Source of the DNA: Doryteuthis pealeii
Taxonomy: Eukaryota; Mollusca; Cephalopoda; Myopsida; Loliginidae
Direction: 5' to 3'
Assembly (NCBI GenBank): GCA_023376005.1
Contig: CM042143.1
Coordinates: 86,580,051-86,644,050, forward strand
DNA: 64,000 bases
Below, piece after piece: positions 32,724 through 42,626 of this stretch; the stretch's first letter is position 1; the number at the start of each line of letters is the position of its first letter. A model generated the notes under the pieces. The model was not told the DNA's origin, did no database searches, and saw only the letters and a program-made list of their open reading frames with translations. Made by a program: the position numbers and the translations under genes.

Positions 32724-32929
32724 GTACTGGTGAAGTGGCTTATCTATTTGAGGGAAAATCAACAAATGGATATTTCACTCTGATAGTACATTTTTTGTAC
32801 CTTCTTTTGTGGTTTATCACCTCTTGAAAACTTTCTATAAAAACTTTTTCTCCTGACAGTGACCACAAGTTGAGTTAAGAACAATGAAAAAATAAATAAC
32901 AAAACTATTCCTATTTGCTTTTGTTCATC

Positions 32930-32982
<53 letters not shown>

Positions 32983-33060
32983 CTACAGATTTTGGAAACT
33001 CTCATATATAATACATAAACTCTCAAGGCAGAAGAATTGTGAGTATATAATTTTCAATTG

Positions 33061-33110
33061 TTTTTTTTTTTTTTGTTTCGTTTTTTTTTTTTTTTTTTTT
33101 GGGGGGGGTC
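33061..33110. repeat. poly-T/poly-G junction
   Basis: T12, a gap, then T22 followed by G8 at about 33101-33108, like the T/G junctions at 5350 and 5575. Confidence 0.85.
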
Positions 33111-33127
33111 ATAATTCAAAACAAACT

Positions 33128-33457
33128 TTAATGAAATTCATACTTTATTTTATGACTTTTTTTCCGCAATTTAATTAACAAGAGAGGACTGAAAGTCGAT
33201 CCCTCATTTTTTATTGCTGTATTGTCTTGTTGTCTTTTTGGTCTGTAGCTGTTTATGATGACTTTTCCTAGGTGTGAGGAAATATTAAAGAACCTGGATC
33301 TACAATTAACATTTGGTGTGTTGCTTATGGCGCTGGCTTTGAATATTTGTCTTAATCTTTTGTTGTGGATGTATGCGATCATGGATGGATTGTTGAAATT
33401 AAACATGTGTTGTATTTTGGATATGTGTTGGAATAAACAGTTGTTGCTATCACCCAA
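33128..33457 (-). other. unidentified 109-codon open frame
   Basis: The longest frame in the window that is not made of simple sequence or a known element. It has a basic, varied composition (MIAYIHNKRLRQIFKASAIS in the middle; RPKRQQDNTAIKN near residue 75). No cysteine cluster, membrane segment or catalytic motif that I recognise. The opposite strand of the same stretch is also open for 75 codons, which weakens a coding reading. It could be a retroelement remnant of a family I do not know. Confidence 0.25.
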
Positions 33458-33804
33458 TCTAATGTTGCATTTGTGCTTGTAGATGCATTTTTTCTTAAAT
33501 TATTTTTATATGTCTATCGTGCATCTGTGTTCTTTGTATTGGGGTTTCTTCTTGAATCACAGAGACATTTTGGTGTGGACATACTTTCTTTTATTCCATC
33601 TGATTACATTCTTAAACAACACGAATGTTGGGGGAGCTGCAGAGAGGACAGCTGGACTCAACTCTCTAAATTATAATTCTATTTTTCCCCAGAATCACCT
33701 GGTCACATGACCCTCTAAGCCCCACTCCAGACAAAGTTGAGTTCATGCCTTTCAAAATATATGGCAGTGATTTTCCACAGCTTACCATTATTCTAAACTA
33801 TATA

Positions 33805-34052
33805 ATAATAAAGTCGTCGGGGCGGCCTGATGTCGGTATCAGCCAATCAGCGAGGGAGTCTATCCCCTTTTCACTAGCGCTAGACCAAGGAGATTGTTTT
33901 TGCATCTGAGGTGGAGTGCCACACCTACCATAAGCTCCTTACTTTACTGCACAGATCCCTGTGCTACTCATAAGCTGAGTTGGGAGGACCGTTATCAAAC
34001 TAGGAATCTTGTGATTTCTAGCCGAATGCTCTACCGACTGAGCTAACCCTAA
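33805..34052 (-). repeat. R1 tRNA-derived SINE, full length
   Basis: The minus strand begins GGGTTAGCTCAGTCGGTAGA (box A) and keeps box B (TAGTTTGATAAC), the body and the tail GACTTTATTATTATA. Confidence 0.9.
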
Positions 34053-34425
34053 AAATTAAAAGGTTATGTCTATCCATAATATAACAGAATGAGGTCTAAC
34101 TCAGCAACTCTGGATGTTTTGGCAAAGTCATGAAAGTGACAAACCCCACTGGACTGTGAGATGCCGAGCTCTCCTGATACTCTCTGAGTGCTACTCAGCA
34201 GATTAGCGGCCTCTATGAGCTTGAATCATGGAATGCATAGTTTTAGGCCAACTTGACCTTGCTTGATCCTTAAAGGTTGTTGCAACCCAAGTGAAATTAC
34301 GTAAACCATCTGGTTACTGTACTGTAATCAACTGCGCTTTCAGCATTCACACAACAAATGTTTTTGGTTGGTTCCATGGCATAATTCTGTGCAGCTTTCA
34401 AAACCCACATGGTGTCAATGCACAT

Positions 34426-34708
34426 GGTGTCAGGGTAATTTTCACCTTTAGTTGGCTAAATTCCTAGCAAATAAGGCATTTAGAGTAACCTCCCTTGACT
34501 TTCACTTTGAAACAAGCCGGTAGCCATTTAGAAAGTCTCCGAGCGAAATAAACAAACTTTTTCGAAAAAAAATACAACTGCATGCTTTAACACAAAAATA
34601 TCATAAAATGTGTTCTTAATAACAATAAAGTTCATTTCAGATAATGCGCACACACAATTTTATGCTAGGAATTTAGCCAACTAAAGGGGAAAATTGTGTC
34701 AGTGCACC
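34426..34708. mobile_element. foldback MITE
   Basis: Arms at 34426-34470 and 34662-34708: CCTTTAGTTGGCTAAATTCC pairs with GGAATTTAGCCAACTAAAGG, with GGTGTCAGGG and CAGTGCACC outside. 283 bp, no coding. Confidence 0.8.
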
Positions 34709-34743
34709 AACTACAATTATACCACTAACCACTGCTTTGTGAT

Positions 34744-34756
34744 TATATATATATAT

Positions 34757-34800
<44 letters not shown>

Positions 34801-35025
34801 GAACCCTTTCCCATGAGCAGGATGCAACACAAGGTCAATTTCTTAAGCAGAGTTTAACAGGTTTGAAGTCAGAGTTTTCCTTCTCCAAGACTAGTTACCT
34901 AGCCAAGGTTAAAAAGCCCAATCAGCCCTACTATTTACTCATAGCTGTAGAGAGAGAGAGTAGTTGGATGAATACCTTTCCCAAGGGTATTAGCGCTTTG
35001 TAAAATGCAAACAGCCTTGTCACAG
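34744..35025 (-). repeat. R2 SINE with (TA)n(CA)n at its 3' end
   Basis: R2 body at 34801-35025 (minus): GCTAATACCCTTGGGAAAGG, a (CT)n expansion, CTATGAGTAAATAGTAGGGC and TTGTGTTGCATCCTGCTCAT. The tail GGGTTCG continues into the (TG)(TA)n array at 34744-34800. Confidence 0.88.
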
Positions 35026-35416
35026 CTTCAGTCACATGATATACATGCAGCAAATTAGAACATACCAAAATATTGTAATTTTTTTTTTTTTAACTCAATT
35101 CTACAGTGTTTGTACAGTAGACAAGATGGTTCTTTTAGTGATGTGAATTGCACAAGTTACATTCTTTCTGTTGCCAGATAAATTCTTTCTCTAGTTATAC
35201 TAGATTGTTTATATAGTTGCAGTAAAGAATGAAGTAAGTAATGTTTCTAAGAATACAGCCAACAATCAAAATACCTTCTAAAAAAAATAAATAAATAAAA
35301 AAAATAAATAAAAAAACAAAAAAAAACAGTCAATAAGGATTTTTATCAATTCTATCAAGAACTGCCCAATTCAGTTTGGTAAACACAAATCTGCTTTCTT
35401 AGAAATAAAAATTCTT

Positions 35417-35447
<31 letters not shown>

Positions 35448-35988
35448 GTGGGGAAGACAAGAACTTTTACAATAAAGCAAAGGTCAAAGAAAGCAATCGA
35501 TTAGATCCAAGTCTTTTTTGGCTTCAGGATCTCAGCTTATTTATGTACTTTTTTTCTTTTTGGTTTCTTAACGTCCGCCTGAATAAGTCTACTAGAAATG
35601 AAGGAGATAAGTAAATCTTTTATTATTACTTTTTCCCCCCTCTCTTTTTTTTTTAAACCTACCAAAATGTCTACCTAATGAGTAGAACTGATATAGAATC
35701 ACCTTTCTCTCAGTTCACAACAGAAAAGACACAAAACTCTCCCAATGCTCTCTCTCTTTCTCTCTGATTCTCAGTTTTGGGGTTCAGCAAATACAATAGA
35801 AAAATTTGTTTATGCTTGGAAAATGTTCCAAGACCTTTAAAAAATCAATTAATTCTCCATCTTCTTTGTTAGAGAAACTTTTTCAATAGAATTCATAATA
35901 AAAAGGCTTTACTTTATCTTATTTCCCCCCAAAATCCTTCAAACTATAGGCATGTATGTGTGTGTGTGCATATATATATGTGTAAGTA
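35026..35988. other. no recognisable feature
   Basis: AT-rich, with A-rich runs at 35280-35330 and 35423-35446. No element or gene recognised. Confidence 0.5.
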
Positions 35989-36215
35989 AAGTAAAGTCGT
36001 CGGGGCGGCCTAAAGTCGGTATCAGCCAGTCAGCGAGGGAGTCTATCCCTTTTCAATAGCGCTAGACCAAGGAGATTGTTTTAGCATCTGAGGTGGAGCG
36101 CCACACCTACCATCAGCTCCTTACTTTACGCACAGATACTCATACGCTGAGTGGGCGAGGACCGGTATCTAGGAACTTGTGGTTTCTAGCCGAACGCTCT
36201 ACCGACTGAGCTAAC
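35989..36215 (-). repeat. R1 tRNA-derived SINE
   Basis: The minus strand begins GGGTTAGCTCAGTCGGTAGA. It lacks ~15 bases around the CACAGGGATCTGTG motif. Flanked by GTGTGT arrays on both sides (35955-35975; 36219-36236). Confidence 0.9.
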
Positions 36216-36218
36216 CCG

Positions 36219-36230
36219 TTTGTGTGTGTG

Positions 36231-36274
<44 letters not shown>
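36219..36274. repeat. (TG)n(TA)n microsatellite
   Basis: Adjacent to R1. A second (CA)n(TA)n array lies at 36402-36478. Confidence 0.95.
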
Positions 36275-36276
<2 letters not shown>

Positions 36277-36443
36277 GGAAAATAAACTTTGGTTGTAATG
36301 CAAAGCATGAAGGAAATTTGTAAAAGTAAATGAAAAACCGAGTTGGATATTATGTATTAATTTCCATTTATTATACCCACAAAGAAGTATACGTGGGCCA
36401 TATGACACACACACACACATATATATATATATTTATATACATA

Positions 36444-36478
<35 letters not shown>

Positions 36479-36482
36479 GTCA

Positions 36483-36720
36483 TCCACATACAGTACTATT
36501 TCGACGTATCTTGCCTCTTCAGTGTATTGGATAAATATATAAATAATGGATTGAATAAAGAGTTCAGTTTGAAGTTCCATGAAGAACATTCCCAGGTTAG
36601 ATTAGAAGGTTCCCAGTTTCAACAAGGAACTCTAAAAGGTCAGAGTGCACATTGGCCGAAACATTGTGTATATAACAATAAAGATGAGGATAACAGTCAA
36701 AAAAATTTAAATAATACAAA
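36483..36720 (+). mobile_element. R4 hairpin retroposon, copy B, decayed
   Basis: Right arm 36625-36712 is clear (TGGCCGAAACATTGTGTATA, AACAATAAAGATGAGGA). Left arm 36483-36530 is a decayed inverse (TATTTCGACGTATC, CTCTTCAGTGTAT). The ~90 bp between is TTCCATGAAGAACATTCCC-type R4 spacer. No tRNA-like part. Confidence 0.6.
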
Positions 36721-36774
36721 ATATCAAGCAAAAATTATCCTCTCAAAAATTAAGACAAAATTTTTACATAAGTA

Positions 36775-37342
36775 AAAGTAAAGTTAGCAGAGTGGCCTAT
36801 TGTCGATCAGTGAGGGAATCCATCCTCTTTTAGCTAGCGCTAGACCAGGGAGATTGTTTTTGTATCTGAGGTAGAGTACTACACCTACGGTCATATCCAC
36901 ATGTTACTGCACGGATCTGATTACCCAATCTGAGCTACTCATACACTGAGTTGTGAAGAATAATTAAAGTTCCAATTACCGTCGAACTGGGAAGACAAGG
37001 CAACAAACGATTGTAACTGAAATACAAACCCGAATGCTACAAAGTCCACTGCAAAATGACAAAGTATATATAAGATTCCACAATGTCATTCAAATCAAGC
37101 AGTCAAGCAGCCAATCAGAACTCAAGGAATGGAATCACCCAAATCACCCAGATTCATGGATGGATCATTCTTGATTCCTATTTATACCAACTGTCTTGGA
37201 CACTGCTTGAGTTGTACTTAGCTGCTGTTATTAAAACCAATAGTAGACTAACTGACTTCAATAAGTTGGTGGGGGCCATTATCGAATCAGGAACCTTGCG
37301 ATTCCTAGGTGGGTTCTCTAACGACTGAGCTAAACCGGCCCC
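36775..37342 (-). repeat. R1 SINE split by a 310-bp insertion
   Basis: Body and tail at 36775-36953, head at 37264-37342 (minus strand GGGGCCGGTTTAGCTCAGTC with box A and box B). Joining the two parts across the insertion restores the usual R1 order. The body itself is unusually diverged. Confidence 0.82.
36954..37263 (+). mobile_element. 310-bp insertion, possibly a solo LTR
   Basis: Sits inside R1 between direct repeats AGTTG (36949-36953, 37264-37268). It begins TGAAGAATAATT and ends GACTTCAATA, so TGAAG...CTTCA lies three bases from one edge. It contains TATATATAAG at ~37067. No coding. LTR identity is inference. Confidence 0.5.
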
Positions 37343-37914
37343 TATATAGTGAAAAATAAGCAAATCTGTCTCTTAAAAAAAAAAGTTATTTTCTTGTGAT
37401 CATAAAAAAAAAGTTTAAACTAACATTTCCTTCATGATAAAATTTGACTAAAAAGTAATAAAAATCTTTTAATACTGACAAAATAATCTATATAACTGTA
37501 TGAAAAGTTTAACACTAACTTCAATATGTTATCTGTGACCAAGATAAGGAAGTCTTTGGGCCCCACCCTGGTAACCTTCTGATAGAGTATGCTAAATTTA
37601 GTAAATATAGATAAGGGAGCATTTAGCCTAGGGGTCAAGGACACAAAAGGGGGCATTATGTCCTTAGAGAGAGAGACACTACAAGCGTAGTGTGGTGTGG
37701 GGATAGGAGTTCACAATCCCTTACAATTACAGTGCTGTACTAATCGGGTGCTAGGGAGACTATTTAGCAAAATGAATATATGTGTGTTAATAGATGTTTG
37801 GGGGGGGGGGGGAAAATACAAAAAGTCCAATGTGAACAAGAATAAATAGAAAATAGTTTTTAATTTAATGTTTAATGTTTTTTTTGTTTTGTTTTTTAAT
37901 AATGATTATGGAAA
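37343..37914. other. no recognisable feature
   Basis: AT-rich, with G12 at 37801-37812. A somewhat GC-richer stretch at 37545-37760 is unassigned. Confidence 0.5.
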
Positions 37915-38644
37915 CTAGCAAAATATGCACCCTCCAGGCATAAGCATTTAAGTTTTAATGTAATGAAATATATTAAATTAAAAGACTAACAAAATTAAAT
38001 AAGAACACATAAAAAGATTACACTTATTTTAAGTTTGGTTTCTATATAAAATCATTCATAGGATTGTTTTTAATATGTTGGAGAATGATATATCCGGGTT
38101 AAGGGATATATTCTGAAGTTTGTATTTGGTATATTATCGTAGTAGTAATTGGTACATCGAATAGCAATCCGTCTCCGAGCAGTCGTGGTGTCATCTATCG
38201 AGTAAGTTAGCTTGTAGGCATTAGGTAGAGGACCAACACAGTGTTGACTATTTATACATGACACTGTCCAATCAGATTATAGTGAGGGAGTACCAAGGTA
38301 TTTACATATTCATTATATCAGAAAATAAAACAATAATATTAGACATCAATAGCACCAAGTAATTATTTGTTAAAGCCAGTACGCAAATTAACCAAACCAT
38401 ATAAACCTTTATTTCTTAGTGATATTTAAGACACATTGCAGATTTTACATGCACTAATAACATAGGCTGTTTTGAGGCAAATCTAACTCAGATTTTCATA
38501 GAGACATCGTTATTAAGATTTATGTATTAATCAATGATTTTGACAAATTAAATACTAATTGATAAACTCACGCAATTCCTGGGGGTATTGTGGCCTAACT
38601 TAGTTTCGGTTACAGACAGACACCGAATCTCCATTATAATAAGA
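37915..38644 (-). mobile_element. Helitron carrying a solo LTR
   Basis: Minus strand: starts TCTTATTATAATGGAGATTC (to 38644, T at 38645) and ends CTAG at 37915-37918 after a hairpin with one mismatch (TGCCTGGAGGGTGCA, 37926-37940). 730 bp, of which 240 are the inserted LTR and its duplication. It interrupts the arm of R4 copy C. Confidence 0.88.
38086..38320 (-). mobile_element. solo LTR
   Basis: 235 bp with inverted ends TGATATA...TATATCA. Flanks GAGAA (38081-38085) and GAAAA (38321-38325) are a 5-bp target duplication with one change; removing the insert restores GGAGAATAAAAC as in the sister copy at 20505. On the minus strand GTATAAATAG (38247-38256) is a TATA box. No interior, so recombination between two LTRs probably removed it. 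Gypsy or Bel/Pao cannot be told apart. Confidence 0.8.
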
Positions 38645-39015
38645 TATACACAAAGTTTTGGCTGATTTGCTCTCCAGCCTTCTTCAGGTATTTCTTCTTG
38701 TAATCAGGAGCATTCACAGAACTTTTAAAAAAACCCTTTATTTAATCAATTGGAGTTGATCATTCTTATTCCGTTAACAGTGACAAGTGTTAATCTATGT
38801 TATGTATTCTATATTATTTTCACCCATAGTCAGGATTGAACCTGCAATCTACAGATGATTGTCATGTAGAATAGTATTAACTGAACCATTATATCTGTTG
38901 CCCAATGTGCCTAACAAGAAGGTTCCACAGTTTGATAAGAAACACTGTAAGAAAGCCAGAGGGCACATCTGCCAAAACGTTGTGTATATAACAATAAAGA
39001 TGAGGACAAGAGTAG
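38645..39015 (-). mobile_element. R4 hairpin retroposon, copy C
   Basis: Arms at 38645-38705 (partly split off by the Helitron) and 38915-39015. Both carry the copy-specific change to CCAAAAC in place of CCGAAAC, and TGTGTATA. The tRNA-like part lies on the minus strand at about 38795-38895, with box B GGTTCAATCC (38833-38842). The order arm, tRNA-like, spacer, arm matches copy D. Confidence 0.72.
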
Positions 39016-39030
39016 GAAAAATTTCTATCT

Positions 39031-39031
39031 A

Positions 39032-39090
<59 letters not shown>

Positions 39091-39140
39091 TTGCTTCCAA
39101 CCAAATCTAATAATATATATATATATATATAATATATATT
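39031..39140. repeat. (CT)n(TA)n(CA)n microsatellites
   Basis: CT 39031-39047, TA 39048-39082, then another TA array at 39111-39130. Confidence 0.93.
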
Positions 39141-39262
39141 GATATTATTAGATTTGGTTGGAAGCAAATGTATGTTCTTGTTGACAAGCCAGGTCTGGCT
39201 GGAGAGGGTTAATATTTCATAAACCCAAATATATAAACTGAAACATGGTTGCATATGGTGTA
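39140..39262 (-). repeat. R12 dispersed repeat, inverted partner of 39735-39868
   Basis: ATTAGATTTGGTTGGAAGCA, GACAAGCCAGGTCTGGCTGG, CATAAACCCAAATATATAAA and CATGGTTGCA match the opposite strand of 39735-39868, leaving a loop of ~470 bp that holds an R2 SINE and R13. Confidence 0.85.
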
Positions 39263-39535
39263 ATAGTTAGAGTTTTAGGAAATGACATGTTGACCAGAGT
39301 TCAAACCCTGGATAAGGCTGTTTGAATTTACTTTAGTGTTAATACTCTTGAGAAAGGTATGCATCCAACTACTCTCTCTCTCTCTCTCTCCAACTATGGG
39401 TAAATAGTAGGGCAGACTGACCTCTTTAACTGCGACTAGGTAACCAGTCTAGAGAAGGAAAACTCTGAATTCAAACCTGTTCAACTCTGCTTAAGAAATT
39501 GACGTGTCGCATCCTACTCATACAGAGGGGTTGGT
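39247..39535 (+). repeat. R2 SINE, full length with head
   Basis: Head GTAATAGTTAGAGTTTTAGG (box A) and GAGTTCAAACCC (box B), then AGGCTGTTTG, AAAGGTATGCATCCAAC, CTATGGGTAAATAGTAGGGC, GACGTGTCGCATCCTACTCA and a tail GGGGTTGG(TATATA)n. This shows the complete structure of the family. Confidence 0.88.
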
Positions 39536-39539
39536 ATAT

Positions 39540-39713
39540 ATATATAATAATATAAGTAACGAAATAACAAAAGACTTAGAGATTTAGCATTATAGTATAT
39601 TTGCTCTGTGACTCTAACATTAAGAGCACACATTGAGCTCTCAAACTGCGACTTCTTTTTTTAAATAAAACTCTTGTGTCGTAAGGAAGATTTCTTCTCT
39701 GGACTTTTGGATT
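39540..39713 (-). repeat. R13 dispersed repeat, copy 2
   Basis: Reverse complement of 25397-25560, again joined to a (TA)n array (39714-39736). Confidence 0.8.
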
Positions 39714-39734
39714 ATATATATATATATATATATA

Positions 39735-39965
39735 TACACCATGTGCAACCATGTATCAGTTTATATATTTGGGTTTATAAAATATTAACCCTCTCAGACA
39801 AACCAGCCAGACCTGGCTTGTCAAGAAGAACATACATTTACTTCCAACCAAATCTAATAATATCAATCAACCTTAGTTAGAGGAATATTGAATCAGCCTA
39901 AGCAAAATGATGGCTTCCACATAATAAATAATGGCAGGCTACCAAATTAGTGATTACAATTTATT
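39735..39965 (+). repeat. R12 dispersed repeat
   Basis: Continues past the inverted part into CTTAGTTAGAGGAATATTGA and GGCAGGCTACCAAATTAGTG, a 125-bp stretch repeated directly at 41041-41645, where a Helitron splits it. Confidence 0.85.
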
Positions 39966-39969
39966 ACCA

Positions 39970-41030
39970 GCCCAGTCGGCTGGGACTTTAGAATACACAG
40001 ACTGCACCTCTGCAGAGGAGTAAGTGCCACCTGTTGGCCATGATGCTTAAGGATGGAATCTTCGTGGGCCAAGCAGTCTATGACTTGCAACACTATACTT
40101 TGGCCCTTACTTAGGCTAGACAGGGTGGTCAGAGCATCCCCTTCCGATCAATCAGCTGTTCACGTCAAGCCCTAGCACCTATATGATTGTCCCGACCCTA
40201 TTGCCTTTATGGCAAGTCCCCAATCCTTTTTATCATATATGCACTAGAAGGTGGTGGCTGAAGGTCTTAATGTCCTGGGTATGACATTATCTGATGGTGA
40301 AGTTCCAATTCTGGAGCTCTGGGGAATGTGAAGTATCCCTTCATCACCATTACTCCTAGGTCCACTCTAACCCGGAATAGTAGTACCTTTTAGGGTCCCA
40401 TCTATAGGTTGAATAGAAAAAATTAATTTAAAAAAAAATGTGTATAAAAAAATTGAGTACCCATCAAGAATGAATAAAGCTAAATGTCTTCGGCATAAAA
40501 TAACCCAACACAGGTTGGCATTTCTCTGAATTTTTGAGATGAGGCTTGATTATTTGGACTATTGTTCTCATCTTCATTGTTATCTGTACAACATTTCGGC
40601 CAATGTGACCTCCGGCCTTCTTCAGGTATTACTTGTCGAACTCGTCCAATTGGACACTAGCCTAGTGGATAAAGGAGTTAAGTTAAGACAGTTCTAAGTG
40701 ACAGTTATCTCTAGACTGTAGGTTCAATCCTGGTCAGGGGCAGCAGTAACATAGAATAATAATTAACACAGCTTAACACATGTACCCTAGCTATGGTTAG
40801 TGGAATTAGAACAGGATATCACTGTAGACTGAATAAAGGGTGAGGTTCAAAGTTCCGTGATGGCTCCCGATTACGACAAGAAGGTTTCAGAGTCCGACAA
40901 GAAATACCTGAAGTAGGCCGGAGGGCACATCAGTCGAAAAATTGGACAGATGGCAATGAAGATGAGGACAATAGTCTGAATAATCCAAATAATACAAGCC
41001 AAGGAGATTGTTTGGACATGCTGTAAAAAT
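39970..41030 (-). repeat. R3 repeat interrupted by R4 copy D
   Basis: R3 parts 39970-40521 and 41001-41030 (GACATGCTGTAAAA) join into one minus-strand copy with its distal end GCCCAGTCGGCTGGGAC at the left. The break carries a duplicated target (GGTTGGCAT / GTTTGGACAT). Confidence 0.85.
40522..41000 (+). mobile_element. R4 hairpin retroposon, copy D, complete
   Basis: Order on the plus strand: start TCTCTGAATTTTTGAGATGA; left arm 40550-40644; tRNA-like region with box A TAGCCTAGTGG (40658-40668) and box B GGTTCAATCC (40721-40730), 63 bp apart; spacer to ~40860; right arm 40890-40986; end AATAATCCAAATAATACA. The arms pair at about 85% by eye and share the private ACAGAT (others ACAAATAAC or TGTATA). 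It lies in an R3 with a ~9-bp imperfect target duplication. No coding. The tRNA-like part could drive pol III transcription, and the transcript would fold through the arms. Confidence 0.82.
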
Positions 41031-41040
41031 CTATCCAACC

Positions 41041-41645
41041 AAATTCCAACCAAATCTAATAATATCAATCAATCATCATTAGAGAAACTAGCAACAGAAA
41101 ACACCCTCCGGGCATCGTAAAAATTAATTTTTGAAAGACATTGCCTGAGAGGGTGGGAGTTAAAAATTCAATGTCAGAGGGCTTGTATCATAAGTAAGCA
41201 AATCCTCATATTTATTAAAGGGGTAAAAAAAAAAAAAAAAAAACAATTTGAAATGAAAACTGAGCCCCACCCTCTCAAATAAAATGTTGCGTGCATGTAA
41301 TAATCAAACAATTTATTTGAATATTTTCCACATCAATTTTACTCAAAATCGTAGGTATTTATTTATTTGTAAACTTTTTAGTTAACTTTTGTTATGTGAA
41401 AAAAAAAAAAAAAAGGGACGAGAGTATAAAACAATTTTTAAAATTGCTTACTCAAATTTTGGGTGTATATAGCATAAGAATATTGGGACGTAAGCTGTGA
41501 CGTAGAGCTATGACGTAGTTTTTGTTACAGACAGAAATACAGACAATCCCATCATTAGAGAAATATTGAATTAGCCTCAGAAAAACAATGGCTTCTACAT
41601 AATAAATAATGGCAGGCTACCAAATTAGTGATTACAATTTATTAC
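41041..41645 (+). repeat. R12 repeat split by a Helitron
   Basis: Left part to 41087, right part from 41550; together they match 39840-39965. Confidence 0.82.
41088..41549 (-). mobile_element. Helitron, second subfamily, atypical flanks
   Basis: Minus-strand end CTAG at 41088-41091, with CACCCTCCGGG at 41099-41109 where the hairpin is expected. The interior matches 8768-9420 (AATGTTGCGTGCAT). The minus-strand start is TCTCTAATGATGGGATTGTC if counted to 41561. The 14-bp string CATCATTAGAGAAA stands on both sides (41074-41087, 41550-41563), which Helitrons normally lack. Confidence 0.75.
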
Positions 41646-42009
41646 AAGTTCATTCTTGATATATGATTAGATGTACAAATTATTTTGTATTTCTTGGTAA
41701 TTTTATAGTATTTAGTTTCCATGGAAATATCCGAAAGCAGATATTTATACCTCTACACCATCGACTAATCGCACAAAACTAGAAGAATATATAATTACAG
41801 AGAGAATTTAATTTTGAGTGAATCACTCACAATTTGAATCTAAATTTGACTTTTTGGTTTCTAAAGAAAAAAAGAAAAATGCCTTGTTAGTTTAGAACAA
41901 ATAAATGTGAACCAATCTCATTAATGGAAGTGTTGATTTAAAACCAAAAATACCAGACATTTTACACAGTAACATGTATATATATATATAAATACAGAGT
42001 ATTATCTGT
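41646..42009. other. no recognisable feature
   Basis: AT-rich; a short TA array at 41977-41990. Confidence 0.5.
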
Positions 42010-42130
42010 AGATCTGAATGCATTTGATCTGGAAATCGCATAGGTGAGAAACTGTCAGTGACCAAGTGCCGTTCACCTCATGTTCAAGCTACCGTAACTT
42101 AAATAAATGCTTTACCAATGATATTGAGCA

Positions 42131-42191
<61 letters not shown>
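42010..42191 (+). repeat. R7 dispersed repeat and (TA)n tail
   Basis: GCATAGGTGAGAAACTGTCA to ATATTGAGCACTG, then (TA)n 42134-42191. The second copy is at 48635-48806 with the same tail. Confidence 0.8.
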
Positions 42192-42194
<3 letters not shown>

Positions 42195-42307
42195 TCTTAT
42201 AATTAATGGCTGTTTAAAATGAAGTATGAAAATAAAAATAATAAAATGTTTTTGCTGCTATATTTTGGGAATCCTATACCCTTCCTCTGGCTTGTGAAAA
42301 TATTTAT

Positions 42308-42347
42308 GAGAGAGAGAGAGAGAGAGGGAGAGAGAGAGATAAATGTG

Positions 42348-42407
<60 letters not shown>
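42308..42407. repeat. (GA)n(TA)n(TG)n compound microsatellite
   Basis: GA 42308-42338, TA 42350-42389, TG 42390-42407. Confidence 0.95.
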
Positions 42408-42408
<1 letters not shown>

Positions 42409-42421
42409 AAGGTGGTATGAA

Positions 42422-42576
42422 TTGAAATACATGAAAAACCAAATGCAGATGGGAATTTCCCCTGCAATGTGTGTGACCACATCTGCAAGTCCAGAATTGG
42501 ACTAATGAGCCACCATAGGGTCCACAAATGAAGATATGAAGTGACGTCATCGTCATCTGCGACGGGCTTCCAAAAG

Positions 42577-42578
<2 letters not shown>
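42422..42578 (+). pseudogene. R6 LINE 3' end with C2H2 zinc-finger code
   Basis: The frame from 42437 reads KPNADGNFPCNVCDHICKSR and continues IGLMSHHRVHK before TGA at 42529. This is a complete C-x2-C...H-x3-H finger, and a single finger of this kind ends many animal LINE ORF2 proteins. It is severed from the rest of ORF2. The downstream 3' UTR ends at GCGACGGGCTTCC and runs into (TA)n (42579-42624), as expected of a LINE 3' end with a simple tail. Confidence 0.85.

Positions 42579-42624
<46 letters not shown>
42579..42624. repeat. (TA)n microsatellite
   Basis: ~23 units at the 3' end of R6. Confidence 0.95.

Positions 42625-42626
<2 letters not shown>

Noticed and set aside
33255..33482. 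Hydrophobic Leu/Met-rich frame resembling a membrane segment
   Set aside because: Opposite strand of the other open frame; the composition follows from T-rich sequence.
39049..39130. CRISPR-like spacing of repeats
   Set aside because: Only microsatellites and dispersed eukaryotic repeats; no regular repeat-spacer array in the window.
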